Source of the DNA: B46-G9 sp964581175
Lineage (GTDB): Bacteria > Desulfobacterota > DSM-4660 > Desulfatiglandales > Desulfatiglandaceae
DNA length: 64,000 bases
Assembly (NCBI GenBank): GCA_964581175.1
Contig: CAZONI010000003.1
Span: 1 to 64,000 of the forward strand
Reading direction: 5' to 3'
Shown here piece after piece: positions 1 to 8,377 of this stretch (the first letter of the stretch is position 1; every line of letters starts with the position of its first letter). Under the pieces are notes generated by a model. It saw nothing but the letters and a program-made list of their open reading frames with translations. It ran no database searches and was not told the origin of the DNA. A program made the position numbers and the translations under genes.

Positions 1-14
1 GCCTTTTCCTGGAC

Positions 15-43
15 TTGACAAATGTCTCTCCTGGATATAAACT
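15..43 (+). promoter_or_regulatory. Possible sigma-70 promoter upstream of the CorC-type gene
   Basis: TTGACA at 15-20 is followed after 17 bases by TAAACT at 38-43; TATAAA at 36-41 is an alternative -10 with a short spacer. It would transcribe the CBS-domain gene with a leader of roughly 110 bases. No experimental support, and the rest of the leader holds no structure I recognise. Confidence 0.4.
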
Positions 44-161
44 TTTATCTTTAGCATGCGCTCAGGCAGATAGATTGCGAATGAGTTTTCAAACTACGGG
101 CCTGTGAGGTCGCGCGGGGGAGAGTCCCATATGAATACCAGCCGGGAGCTAGTCAGAATAA

Positions 162-1019
162 TTGGAAGATGACTCTGGTCAAGGCCTTGTGGGCCGGCTG
201 AAATCCTTGCTCAGAAAAAAGGGGCATCTGGGCGATAGCAGTGATCTCACGGAAGAGATCCATGATCTGATGGACGAAGGCCAATCCAAAGGCCTCGTCA
301 GCAACGAAGAAAGCGATATGGTTTTCGGGGTTCTGGATCTCAAGGAAACCAAGGCCCACTCCATCATGATTCCCCGAATCGAGATTTCTTCCGCCCCATT
401 CGATGCCAGCCTTGGCGAAATAATCAAACTTGTGGCCGAATGCGGGCATACGAGAATCCTCATACACAAGGAGAATATCGATCAGATTGTGGGCATCCTG
501 CATGCCAAGGATCTCCTCAAGCTGTGGGGGGAAGATCCCTACACCGTCATCCCTGCCGAAATTCTCCGGAAGCCTTATTTCGTTCCTGAAAACAGACTGC
601 TGAGTGATCTCCTCAGGGATCTGAAGGAGAGGAAGAACCATCTTGCCGTGGTGACCGACGAATACGGCGGCACCGCGGGCATCGTTACCATAGAAGACAT
701 CCTGGAGGAAATCGTTGGGGATATCCAGGACGAGCATGATAACGATCTTCCCCTTGTTACCAGGCTGGACCAGGACCGTTTCCTGGTGGATGCGAGGCTG
801 GAGGCAGAAAAGCTCGAAGAAGATTTTGGGGTGAAACTCCCGGAAGCGGATTTTGAATCAGTGGGAGGATTTATCATTCATCTGCTCGGGAGAATCCCTG
901 ACAGCGGCGAGACATTCTCTTTTGAAAATCTTGACATTACGATTCAAAGTGCAGATCAACGAAAAATCAACAAAGTACTCATACAACGAAAGCCTCCCCC
1001 TTCAGAGCCTTCTTCCTAA
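162..1019 (+). CDS. CorC/HlyC-type CBS-domain protein
   Basis: A 285-residue soluble protein of the CorC/TlyC family, linked to Mg2+/Co2+ efflux or to membrane-bound CNNM-type transporters. A helical N-terminus (about 1-60) leads into two CBS domains (about 66-190; MIPR at 69-72 and the EYGGTAGIVT segment are typical), then a C-terminal CorC_HlyC domain (about 205-280). The N-terminal membrane domain (DUF21) of the long family members is absent. The start is a TTG at 162, because an in-frame stop lies just upstream at 159-161; an ATG at 131 opens only a 13-codon frame. It precedes lnt by 26 bases on the same strand, a common pairing in proteobacteria (ybeX-lnt), which supports the assignment. 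The exact ion specificity cannot be read from the sequence. Confidence 0.85.
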   Translation: MEDDSGQGLVGRLKSLLRKKGHLGDSSDLTEEIHDLMDEGQSKGLVSNEESDMVFGVLDLKETKAHSIMIPRIEISSAPFDASLGEIIKLVAECGHTRILIHKENIDQIVGILHAKDLLKLWGEDPYTVIPAEILRKPYFVPENRLLSDLLRDLKERKNHLAVVTDEYGGTAGIVTIEDILEEIVGDIQDEHDNDLPLVTRLDQDRFLVDARLEAEKLEEDFGVKLPEADFESVGGFIIHLLGRIPDSGETFSFENLDITIQSADQRKINKVLIQRKPPPSEPSS

Positions 1020-1045
1020 CCCGAACAGTTCACCCCTCTCTCCTT

Positions 1046-2620
1046 ATGCCTAAAATTAAAATACGCGAAAATCGAACACGCGAAAGACAACTCCTCGCTG
1101 TCTTTTCCGGACTTCTGCTGACAGGCCTTTTCCCCCCCTGCGGTCTTTCGTGGCTCGCATGGGCAGCATTGCTTCCCCTTTTTATCTCCATTGAAGGGAC
1201 AACCCCGACACAGGCCCTGAAACTTGGCCTTCTCGCCGGCATGGTTCACTTCATGTCCCTCATCTATTGGATAATATTCGTTCTTGACCATTACGGAAAC
1301 CTGAACTTATTTCTCAGCCTCGGTCCGTATCTCCTTCTCTGTTTCTACCTGTCCCTTTACATTGCTCTTTTCTCCTGGGGAACAGTGCGAATCTTGCGCA
1401 GTTCCCCTTTTCCAGCGTTTTTTATTGCGGCTCTCTGGGTATCCCTCGAATACGTCAGGGGGCATTTCCTCACCGGTTTTCCCTGGTGCCTGCTGGGTTA
1501 CAGCCAGTACGCGCACCTTCAGCTCATCCAGGTCGCTGATATCACGGGAGTATATGGCGTTTCATTTCTGATTGTACTCTCGAACGGTCTCCTTTATTCA
1601 CTCCTGTTCGGGCGCCCCGGAAAATATCCTCTTTTCTTTCGCTTGGAGATTTTTTTCGGTCTGGCTATCTTGTTCGCGGCGGTTTCTTATGGCTTTTCCC
1701 GCACTGACCAGAAAGGCGAGGCTCCAGGACGATCATCCATAACCTGTGCGATCATACAACCCGATATAGACCAGTCCGTGAAGTGGAATCCTCTCTACCA
1801 GACGCAAACCATGAACATCTACCGGAGATTGACAGTTTCTGCCCTTTCCGCACATCCCCGATTGATCGTCTGGCCTGAAACCGCCCTTCCCTTCTTTTTC
1901 CAGGATCGATCCGACCTCTCGAATGAAGTCCTGTCGCTGGCCCGGGCCTCCCACGCTGACCTCCTATTCGGCAGCCCCGCGTACCAACGTAGAGGAAAGG
2001 AGTATGCGTACTATAACAGGGCTTACCTTCTGACTGCGGATGGTCGGATGCAATCCTACGACAAGGTTCATCTGGTGCCTTTTGGTGAATACGTTCCACT
2101 GAAGCACATTCTTTTCTTCGTCAGGCGCATGGTGGCCGGCGCAGGAGACTTTGAGCCGGGGAGTTCCGTATCACCCCTCAAAGACAGGGGCATCAGCATC
2201 GGGCCATTGATCTGTTTTGAGGCCATATTTCCGAAACTCGCGCGGACCCAGGTGAAGAAGGGGGCGGAAATTCTCGTGAACCTCACAAACGACGCTTGGT
2301 TCGGCACCACCAGCGCTCCCTACCAGAATTTGGCTATGGCGGTGTTTCGGGCAGTGGAAAACCGCAGGCCTCTTGTTCGGGCAGCCAATACCGGTATCAG
2401 TGCCTTTATCGGTCCCACTGGAGAAATAGTTGCAAGGTCCCGTCTGTTCACGGAAGAGACATTGATCAGGGATGTGCAGCCCATATCCAGCCCCGCGACT
2501 ATCTATACACGCGTCGGAGACGTCTTCGCACTGCTTCTCTGCACCATTTCCGTACTCGTACTCGCATGGACTTTTTTTCTCCGGAAAATGCGAAAAGGAG
2601 AAAAAAAGTGCGGGATATAA
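1046..2620 (+). CDS. lnt: Apolipoprotein N-acyltransferase
   Basis: This 524-residue inner-membrane enzyme transfers an acyl chain from phospholipid to the N-terminal cysteine of apolipoproteins, the last step of lipoprotein maturation. The N-terminal third holds several hydrophobic membrane segments, followed by a periplasmic nitrilase-fold domain and a final membrane segment. The catalytic triad is visible: Glu278 in WPETALP, Lys340 in YDKVHLVPFGEYVPL and Cys390 in LICFEAIFP. The NLTNDAWFG segment is also typical. Length agrees with the family. It is probably cotranscribed with the CorC-type gene upstream, and ends 4 bases before the convergent regulator gene. Its presence indicates a Gram-negative cell envelope. 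Confidence 0.95.
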   Translation: MPKIKIRENRTRERQLLAVFSGLLLTGLFPPCGLSWLAWAALLPLFISIEGTTPTQALKLGLLAGMVHFMSLIYWIIFVLDHYGNLNLFLSLGPYLLLCFYLSLYIALFSWGTVRILRSSPFPAFFIAALWVSLEYVRGHFLTGFPWCLLGYSQYAHLQLIQVADITGVYGVSFLIVLSNGLLYSLLFGRPGKYPLFFRLEIFFGLAILFAAVSYGFSRTDQKGEAPGRSSITCAIIQPDIDQSVKWNPLYQTQTMNIYRRLTVSALSAHPRLIVWPETALPFFFQDRSDLSNEVLSLARASHADLLFGSPAYQRRGKEYAYYNRAYLLTADGRMQSYDKVHLVPFGEYVPLKHILFFVRRMVAGAGDFEPGSSVSPLKDRGISIGPLICFEAIFPKLARTQVKKGAEILVNLTNDAWFGTTSAPYQNLAMAVFRAVENRRPLVRAANTGISAFIGPTGEIVARSRLFTEETLIRDVQPISSPATIYTRVGDVFALLLCTISVLVLAWTFFLRKMRKGEKKCGI

Positions 2621-2624
2621 CTCC

Positions 2625-3194
2625 TTACCAATTCGGAGGGGAATTCACGATAAAAATAACGTTCTCCCGGTTCCCCGGATTATGCCAGTGGTGAAGGGTC
2701 TCACTCCGATAATACATCAGGTCTCCTTCATGGAGATGATACTCTTGATCGTTCAGATAGAAGGCCACCTCGCCGCGTATGACGTAGACAAGTTCCTCTC
2801 CCACATGGCTGCCGGCGATCTTTTTTCCCTGCCCCGGGGGGTTCACGTACAGGGTAGCCTGAAGATGAGCCCTGCTCTCTCTGACGAGTGATTCGCAGTA
2901 TGCGGAAGAGCCCTCCACGTTCAGCACTACCCCTCGGCCCTTGCGGGTGATGGAACCAAGGTTCTGCTCATCATGATCCTCAAAAAGCCGAACCATGGTA
3001 ATATTGAGGAATCTTGTTATCTTCCAGAGGTTTTCAACAGAAATATTTACCTTTCCACGCTCGAGCTGACTCAGGAAGCTGATGCTCAAGTCTGTTCCCG
3101 CAGCAAGCTGCTCAAGGGAAATCTTCTTTTCCTTCCGTGCATTACGGATGTTTGCCCCCAACTGCGAGTTATATTTGGGCCCATATTCTTCCAT
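2625..3194 (-). CDS. XRE-family regulator with cupin sensor domain
   Basis: A 189-residue transcription regulator. Residues about 10-70 form a helix-turn-helix of the XRE type (KKISLEQLAAGTDLSISFLSQLERG), and about 110-185 form a cupin_2 beta barrel (GSHVGEELVYVIRGEVAFYL and a HWHNPG segment). Such proteins usually bind a small molecule or metal in the cupin and control a neighbouring catabolic operon. It is divergent from the TIGR04076/ferredoxin/aldehyde oxidoreductase/Liv operon across an AT-rich 280-base gap, so that operon is the likely target. The ligand is unknown. Start is the ATG at 3194. Confidence 0.88.
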   Translation of the reverse strand: MEEYGPKYNSQLGANIRNARKEKKISLEQLAAGTDLSISFLSQLERGKVNISVENLWKITRFLNITMVRLFEDHDEQNLGSITRKGRGVVLNVEGSSAYCESLVRESRAHLQATLYVNPPGQGKKIAGSHVGEELVYVIRGEVAFYLNDQEYHLHEGDLMYYRSETLHHWHNPGNRENVIFIVNSPPNW

Positions 3195-3474
3195 ATTCGT
3201 TGTCCTTACTTTTTTATTATATTTAAATTTTTTGACGTAAAAATTTTTTGTTTCTACTTAGCATTTTCCCGTAGGTATTGCAACTCAATGATATTTATTA
3301 TCTTTAAATATTAGGTTCACTAGGTTTTTTTGAAAGCAGGAAATATGCATTTGCTCACAAACAACACTCTTTTTTTAATATATTCAAAAAAAATTTGATA
3401 TCCACCGATCAACTTGGTAAGGTGAACATAACTTTCTCACCCCAATTTGCTCAGTATTCAGTCGAGAGGGTCAA
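3195..3474. promoter_or_regulatory. AT-rich divergent control region
   Basis: A 280-base non-coding gap between the XRE-cupin gene and the aldehyde-oxidoreductase operon, much richer in A and T than its surroundings. It must hold promoters in both directions. One candidate on the plus strand is TTGCTC (about 3351-3356) with TTTAAT 17 bases later. The short elements GGTTCAC (near 3314) and GGTGAAC (near 3421) may be regulator half-sites. These are by-eye suggestions without strong symmetry. Confidence 0.4.
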
Positions 3475-3741
3475 ATGGCACGTCTGAAGGTCACTGTGGA
3501 GAGAATTGATGGTTACTGTAATCAGCCGATGCTGGTCGGCGATTATATCATCATTGACGGCGGCAAACTGATCATCCCCGAGGGAAAACACATGTGTATG
3601 TGGGCGCTCCAGAGCATGATGCCCATTTTTCCTGTCCTGCAGAGAGCAGAAAACAAAGAGGGTGATTGGGCCACCAGGGTCAACCAGTTTTGCTGTCCCG
3701 ATCCCAGGGGCTTAGTGCATTATCGCATCGAAAGGGTCTAA
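3475..3741 (+). CDS. TIGR04076-type small protein
   Basis: An 88-residue protein resembling the TIGR04076 family: short, cysteine-containing, with a central GKHMCMWALQSMMPIFP segment and a C-terminal CCPDP motif. The family has no assigned activity but is often found beside Fe-S and tungsten/molybdenum oxidoreductase genes. Here it is the first gene of the operon, 5 bases before the ferredoxin gene. The AGAGGG sequence just upstream of the ATG serves as ribosome-binding site. Function unknown; a role in redox-enzyme maturation or electron transfer is only a guess from its place. Confidence 0.7.
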   Translation: MARLKVTVERIDGYCNQPMLVGDYIIIDGGKLIIPEGKHMCMWALQSMMPIFPVLQRAENKEGDWATRVNQFCCPDPRGLVHYRIERV

Positions 3742-3746
3742 TACGA

Positions 3747-4268
3747 ATGATCAGAGTAGATCCCCAGAAGTGTTCTGGGTGCCTTCGGTGCCAGGTCAAT
3801 TGCTCTTTTTTTCATACAGGCAGGGTTGGTCGAAACCGGGCAAGGGTAAAGGTGGTCAAAATCGAGGCTATTGGCGTTGACTATCCTGTCATGTGCCAGC
3901 AGTGTGAGGAGCATTACTGTACCCGATGTCCTGAGTCGGCCATTGAGATCGGGGTTTACGGTCAAATAATTGTCTCCCCTACCCTGTGCGTTTCCTGCGG
4001 CACCTGTGAGACGCTCTGCCCAATCGGCGCCATCCAACTCTATGATGACATCCCCTATGTATGTGACCTCTGCGGCGGTGAGCCCAGATGCGTGGCACAA
4101 TGTAATATGCAGGCCATATGGTATGAGCCTGATCATGCAGGTGTCATCACCCTCAAGCTCTTTAAGAAAAAAAGCCGCGGGCAGGATCCCCAGGCCAAGC
4201 GACTTAATTATGCAATTGAAATGACCAAAGAATTGCGTAAGCGCTGGAAATCCAGCACGGAGGCATAA
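3747..4268 (+). CDS. Four-cluster ferredoxin, partner of the aldehyde oxidoreductase
   Basis: A 173-residue 4Fe-4S protein with four cysteine clusters: CSGCLRCQVNC, CQQCEEHYCTRC, CVSCGTCETLC and CDLCGGEPRCVAQC. This HycB/DmsB-like layout is typical of electron-transfer subunits of molybdenum or tungsten enzymes. It lies one base before the aldehyde:ferredoxin oxidoreductase gene and presumably takes electrons from it. I chose the ATG at 3747, which begins MIRVDPQKCSGC, the usual ferredoxin start; an earlier in-frame start would overlap the preceding gene. No signal peptide is seen, so it is probably cytoplasmic. Confidence 0.88.
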   Translation: MIRVDPQKCSGCLRCQVNCSFFHTGRVGRNRARVKVVKIEAIGVDYPVMCQQCEEHYCTRCPESAIEIGVYGQIIVSPTLCVSCGTCETLCPIGAIQLYDDIPYVCDLCGGEPRCVAQCNMQAIWYEPDHAGVITLKLFKKKSRGQDPQAKRLNYAIEMTKELRKRWKSSTEA

Positions 4269-4269
4269 C

Positions 4270-6078
4270 ATGCTGTATGGGTATGGCGGACACATTCTCC
4301 GGGTCGATCTGACCAGTGGAAAGATTGCCAGGGAAAAAAGTGATCCCCATTACATGTTGAAGGCCATAGGCGGTCGTGGATTGAATTCCTTGCGGCTCTA
4401 TGATGAATTACAGAGGGACATCGATCCCCTGTCACCCGAGAACCTCTTGCTTATTGGTGTTGGTCCGCTCACCGGCTCGCTTCTCAGTTCTTCCGCCTAC
4501 ATGACCATATCAGGGAAATCCCCTATGACCGGCATCCTGGGCGACTCCGCTGCGGGGGGATTCTTCGGTCCTGAGTTAAAGCAAGCCGGGTACGATCAGA
4601 TTATCATCAAAGGAAAAGCAAAAAAACCCTGCTATCTGCTTATCGTTGACGATCATGTCGAAATCAGGGATGCATCACACTTATGGGGTTCGGACATCTG
4701 GCAGACGACATCCCTTATCCGGTCCGAATTGGGAAGCAACGCCTTCCAGGTTGCTGCTATCGGACCTGCCGGTGAGAATCTCGTCAAATTTGCAACGGTC
4801 GCTTGCAACAATTCCAGGATGTGCGGACGCACCGGCATGGGTTGCCTTTTCGGTTCCAAGAACCTCAAGGCCGTGGCCGTCCTGGGTACTACACCCGTCT
4901 CCGTCGCGGACACGCTGCAATATCTCGATCTGTGCAGGAAAATAGACGAACGAATTCTTCACCATCCGGAATGGGGTGACCGTCATGCAATGGGATCGAC
5001 ACTACTCATGAAGGCCCTCAATAATATCGGCATTCTGCCCACAAATCACTTTCAAAAAGGCGTATGTGATTATGTAGACCAAATCAGCGGCCAGAGACTG
5101 GCTCAAGAATTCAAGGTAAAGAACAAGAGCTGTTTCAACTGCAATATCCACTGCTCACGCTACTATATAACAAAAGACACTGAATCAGAGGGTCCTGAGT
5201 TTGAGACCCTGTGCAGTTACTCCTCGCGAATTGGGGTGGATGATCTGGAATTCACCCTGAAGATGGCTGCCTACCTTAATCGCATGGGGATAGATGCTCT
5301 CAGTAGCGGGGAGACCATCGGTTGGGCCATGGAGTGTTTCCAACGCGGGCTTCTCAATAAAGACGATATGGACGGCCTGGATTTCACATGGGGCAACAAA
5401 GACACCATAAAAGAAATTCTCAGTCTGATTGTTCAACGAAAAGGGATTGGAGCCGCGTTCGCTGAGGGGACTCGCTCGCTAGCCCGACGATTTGGCAGGG
5501 ACACCGAAAAATATGCACTTCATGTAAAGGGGTTGGATGTCATATGCGGGGATCCAAGGGGAATCAAAGCCTTCGGTCTGACCTATGCCATTGCCTCCCG
5601 TGGGGCGGATCATCTGAGGGCGGAACCCTTCTTTGAGTTGACCGAACGCTACGATGAAGCTGAAAGACGCTGGGGCATTCGCGACATTGCCAATCGTCTC
5701 TCAAACAACGGAAAAGCAGTACTTGTAGAACATACGGAACGGCAGGCCCTTATTACCGATTGCATGACCATGTGCAAGAATATCGGGCTTTCTATGGACA
5801 TTTTGGATTTTGACCTCATTTCACGTTTGCTGATTGCGGGAACCGGACTGAAGTTCACGCCGGAGAGAGTTGATAAGGATCTGCGCACAATCATCGACGC
5901 CGAAAGGAAATTAAACATCGATTTCGGCATCGACGCTTCTATGGACACGCTGCCTCATCGCTTTACCCACGAGCCCCTTGAAGAAGGGCCTTCAAAAGGC
6001 CAGGTTGTTCCGATCAGGGGAATGGTTAGACAGTACTATAAATTACGGGGATGGGACGAACAGGGAAAACCCGCTTGA
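4270..6078 (+). CDS. Aldehyde:ferredoxin oxidoreductase (tungsten/molybdenum-pterin)
   Basis: A 602-residue enzyme of the AOR family, which oxidises aldehydes to carboxylic acids (or runs in reverse) using a bis-pterin tungsten or molybdenum centre and one 4Fe-4S cluster. The N-terminal beta domain (YGGHILRVDLTSGK...GGRGLNSL) and the cluster ligands Cys288, Cys291 and Cys295 (CFNCNIHC) are clear, with the distal ligand among Cys498/Cys502 (CMTMC). Length matches the family. It sits between its ferredoxin and a Liv-type ABC importer, so the physiological substrate may derive from an imported amino acid-like or aromatic acid compound; this is inference. Control by the divergent XRE-cupin protein is likely. 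Confidence 0.93.
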   Translation: MLYGYGGHILRVDLTSGKIAREKSDPHYMLKAIGGRGLNSLRLYDELQRDIDPLSPENLLLIGVGPLTGSLLSSSAYMTISGKSPMTGILGDSAAGGFFGPELKQAGYDQIIIKGKAKKPCYLLIVDDHVEIRDASHLWGSDIWQTTSLIRSELGSNAFQVAAIGPAGENLVKFATVACNNSRMCGRTGMGCLFGSKNLKAVAVLGTTPVSVADTLQYLDLCRKIDERILHHPEWGDRHAMGSTLLMKALNNIGILPTNHFQKGVCDYVDQISGQRLAQEFKVKNKSCFNCNIHCSRYYITKDTESEGPEFETLCSYSSRIGVDDLEFTLKMAAYLNRMGIDALSSGETIGWAMECFQRGLLNKDDMDGLDFTWGNKDTIKEILSLIVQRKGIGAAFAEGTRSLARRFGRDTEKYALHVKGLDVICGDPRGIKAFGLTYAIASRGADHLRAEPFFELTERYDEAERRWGIRDIANRLSNNGKAVLVEHTERQALITDCMTMCKNIGLSMDILDFDLISRLLIAGTGLKFTPERVDKDLRTIIDAERKLNIDFGIDASMDTLPHRFTHEPLEEGPSKGQVVPIRGMVRQYYKLRGWDEQGKPA

Positions 6079-6152
6079 TCAACCCGCCGCCTTTATATTA
6101 ATGAGGAGGGCAGTTCCATACTAACAACCAGCTTTATTGAGGAGGGGAAAAG

Positions 6153-7313
6153 ATGAAAAATTCGTTCGTATCGTTTCTTTCCGTGATCGCGATCGTTCTA
6201 TTTTCATTCGAGATCGGCTTTTGCAGGGACGTGTCCAAAGGCATACATATTGGAGACGCGGGCGCATTCACGGGAGATGCCGCCGCACCCTGCATGGAGA
6301 TCTTCAACTCCGCGCAGATCGCCCTGGATGAATGGAACGCGAAGGGCGGCATTCATGGAGTGAAGATTAAGCATATCATGGGAGATGATGCTATGGACCC
6401 GGCCCAAGGAGTCAATGTGGCCCAGAGGTTTGCCGCCGATAGCGCGATGTACGGTGTGATCGGCCCCCCCATGAGTCACATTGCCGAGGCCACTCTCAAA
6501 ATCTATGGAAGGGCCAATCTTGCCTGTATTACTACCGCGGCGTCGAAGCCGGATTTGACTGAACAGGGATACACGCACTTTTTCAGGGTCAATGCTAGAA
6601 ACGATGCTCATGGGTGGAACTGTGCGCTTTTCATGAAAAGATATCTCAAGGCCAAGAAAGTGGCCGTTCTCAACGAAAAGGTAGCGTATAGTGAGAACAT
6701 GGCAACCGAAACCATAAAGGGGCTCAGAAAACTTGGGATCTCCGACATCATGCAAGATACCATTGTCGGAGGGTCAAAGGATTTTTCTGCAGTCCTCACC
6801 AAGGTGAAGGTTTTCAAGCCCGATGTGTTGTTTTTCATCGCCACAGCTGCTCCCGATCAGGCCATAGGCGTTCGACAGATGAAGGAACTCGGCATCCATG
6901 CGATCTTTTTCGGAACAGAAGGCGCCAGAGACAAGAAAGACTTCATAGCTGCCTCCGAAGGCGCAGCGGAAGGTGCCTATGTGTACCATTTCTCCCCGGA
7001 CATATTCTCAATCCCGGAGGCTCAGGGATACGTGAAGAAATACGAGAAAGAATACGGCACACTGAGCGGATTCGGACCGCCTGCGTACGAGGCCATGAAC
7101 ATATTGCTGACAGCCGTCGACCAAGCGGCCAAGGACGGGCAGATATCCAGAAAAGAAGTCATTACGTACCTGCACCAAACCAAGAACTACCATGGTATCC
7201 TGGGCTTTCCTGTCACATTTGATAAGAAGGGCGATCTTGAAGGAGGAGCCACGTACTTTTTCAAAGTCGTAGGAAACAATTTCAAGCAGATTGCCGTCAT
7301 GACCGGTAAGTAG
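6153..7313 (+). CDS. Liv-type ABC transporter substrate-binding protein
   Basis: A 386-residue periplasmic binding protein of the branched-chain amino acid (HAAT) type I fold, with an N-terminal signal peptide (hydrophobic core about residues 5-22) and the usual domain pattern (GPPMSHIAEATLKIYGR, ACITTAASKPDLT). A strong GAGGAGG ribosome site lies 9 bases before the ATG. Proteins of this family bind leucine, urea, amides, aromatic acids and other ligands, so the ligand cannot be assigned. It is followed by a hairpin and then the membrane and ATPase genes of the same importer. Confidence 0.9.
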   Translation: MKNSFVSFLSVIAIVLFSFEIGFCRDVSKGIHIGDAGAFTGDAAAPCMEIFNSAQIALDEWNAKGGIHGVKIKHIMGDDAMDPAQGVNVAQRFAADSAMYGVIGPPMSHIAEATLKIYGRANLACITTAASKPDLTEQGYTHFFRVNARNDAHGWNCALFMKRYLKAKKVAVLNEKVAYSENMATETIKGLRKLGISDIMQDTIVGGSKDFSAVLTKVKVFKPDVLFFIATAAPDQAIGVRQMKELGIHAIFFGTEGARDKKDFIAASEGAAEGAYVYHFSPDIFSIPEAQGYVKKYEKEYGTLSGFGPPAYEAMNILLTAVDQAAKDGQISRKEVITYLHQTKNYHGILGFPVTFDKKGDLEGGATYFFKVVGNNFKQIAVMTGK

Positions 7314-7339
7314 CAAAGCCTATCTATGACTTCCTGAGC

Positions 7340-7372
7340 AAAGGCCTTGACCCGGTTCTCGTCAAGGCCTTT
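7340..7372 (+). terminator. Intercistronic hairpin after the binding-protein gene
   Basis: A perfect 12-bp inverted repeat (AAAGGCCTTGAC at 7340-7351, its complement at 7361-7372, loop of 9 bases) is followed by a T-rich stretch. Such hairpins after binding-protein genes stabilise the upstream message and reduce read-through, giving more binding protein than permease. This explains the 117-base gap inside an otherwise tight operon. Confidence 0.75.
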
Positions 7373-7430
7373 GTTTCTTGGAATGGAAAATAGCGGGCAA
7401 GACCAAGGAGAGTCATAAAAACACCCGATC

Positions 7431-8363
7431 ATGGAAGCGTATCTTCAACAATTGCCTCAGCAGCTCATTAACGGTCTCACCCTCGGCGGGGTGTATGCAC
7501 TGATTGCGATCGGCTACACCATGGTCTACGGTATTCTCTTCATGCTCAATTTCGCCCACGGCGAAATCTATATGATAGGCGGTTTTGCCGGGTGGTGGGT
7601 CCTTCACCTCCTGAGTGTCAACAGCCGGCCGATCATGAATGCCACTCTTATTATATCTCTCATGATTATCGCTGCAATGGCCGTCTCCGGCATGCTCGGA
7701 GTACTGGTGGAAAGACTTGCCTACCGCCCTTTGCGACAGGCGCCTCGGATCAACCTCCTTCTCAGTGCCCTTGGCGTATCAATATTCCTCCAGAACCTCG
7801 TATTGAATTTCCAGGGCGCCAAACCACGTTTCTTTCATGTGACGGCCCTGGTCCCGAAACATATCAGGGTTATTGAAGTGGGAAATGTTGTCTTCTCTTT
7901 CATGAGGATACTGGTGATCGCTGTTTCATTCCTCCTCATGGCGATTCTGACCTATATGATAAAGAAAACAAAGACCGGAAAAGCCATGAGGGCGACAGCT
8001 CAGGACATCGAGGCGGCCGCGTTCATGGGCATCGATACAGATCGCATTATCGTGTATGTTTTTCTCATCGGATCTGCCCTTGGCGGAGCTGCAGGCACGC
8101 TTGTTGGACTGCTTTTCACCCAGGTTGATTACTATGTGGGGTTTCAAGCAGGACTGAAGGGGTTTACTGCGGCGGTGCTGGGTGGCATAGGAAATATCTC
8201 GGGCGCCATGCTCGGCGGCGTCATCCTCGGCCTGACCGAGGCTCTTGCAACAACGTTCTTCCCATCAGAATATAAAGACGTTGTAGCGTTCACAATCCTC
8301 ATCATTGTTCTCATCTTCAGGCCGTGGGGACTGATGGGAGAAAGAATACCCGAAAAGGTCTAG
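7431..8363 (+). CDS. livH: Liv-type ABC permease, LivH
   Basis: A 310-residue inner-membrane permease of the LivH family, with about eight hydrophobic segments and the characteristic N-terminal QQLINGLTLGGVYALIAIGY motif. The EAAAFMGID segment, which contacts the ATPase, is also visible. It forms the channel with the LivM half encoded by the next gene. The start at 7431 gives the standard family N-terminus. Confidence 0.93.
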   Translation: MEAYLQQLPQQLINGLTLGGVYALIAIGYTMVYGILFMLNFAHGEIYMIGGFAGWWVLHLLSVNSRPIMNATLIISLMIIAAMAVSGMLGVLVERLAYRPLRQAPRINLLLSALGVSIFLQNLVLNFQGAKPRFFHVTALVPKHIRVIEVGNVVFSFMRILVIAVSFLLMAILTYMIKKTKTGKAMRATAQDIEAAAFMGIDTDRIIVYVFLIGSALGGAAGTLVGLLFTQVDYYVGFQAGLKGFTAAVLGGIGNISGAMLGGVILGLTEALATTFFPSEYKDVVAFTILIIVLIFRPWGLMGERIPEKV

Positions 8364-8377
8364 AGGGCGTCCTATCA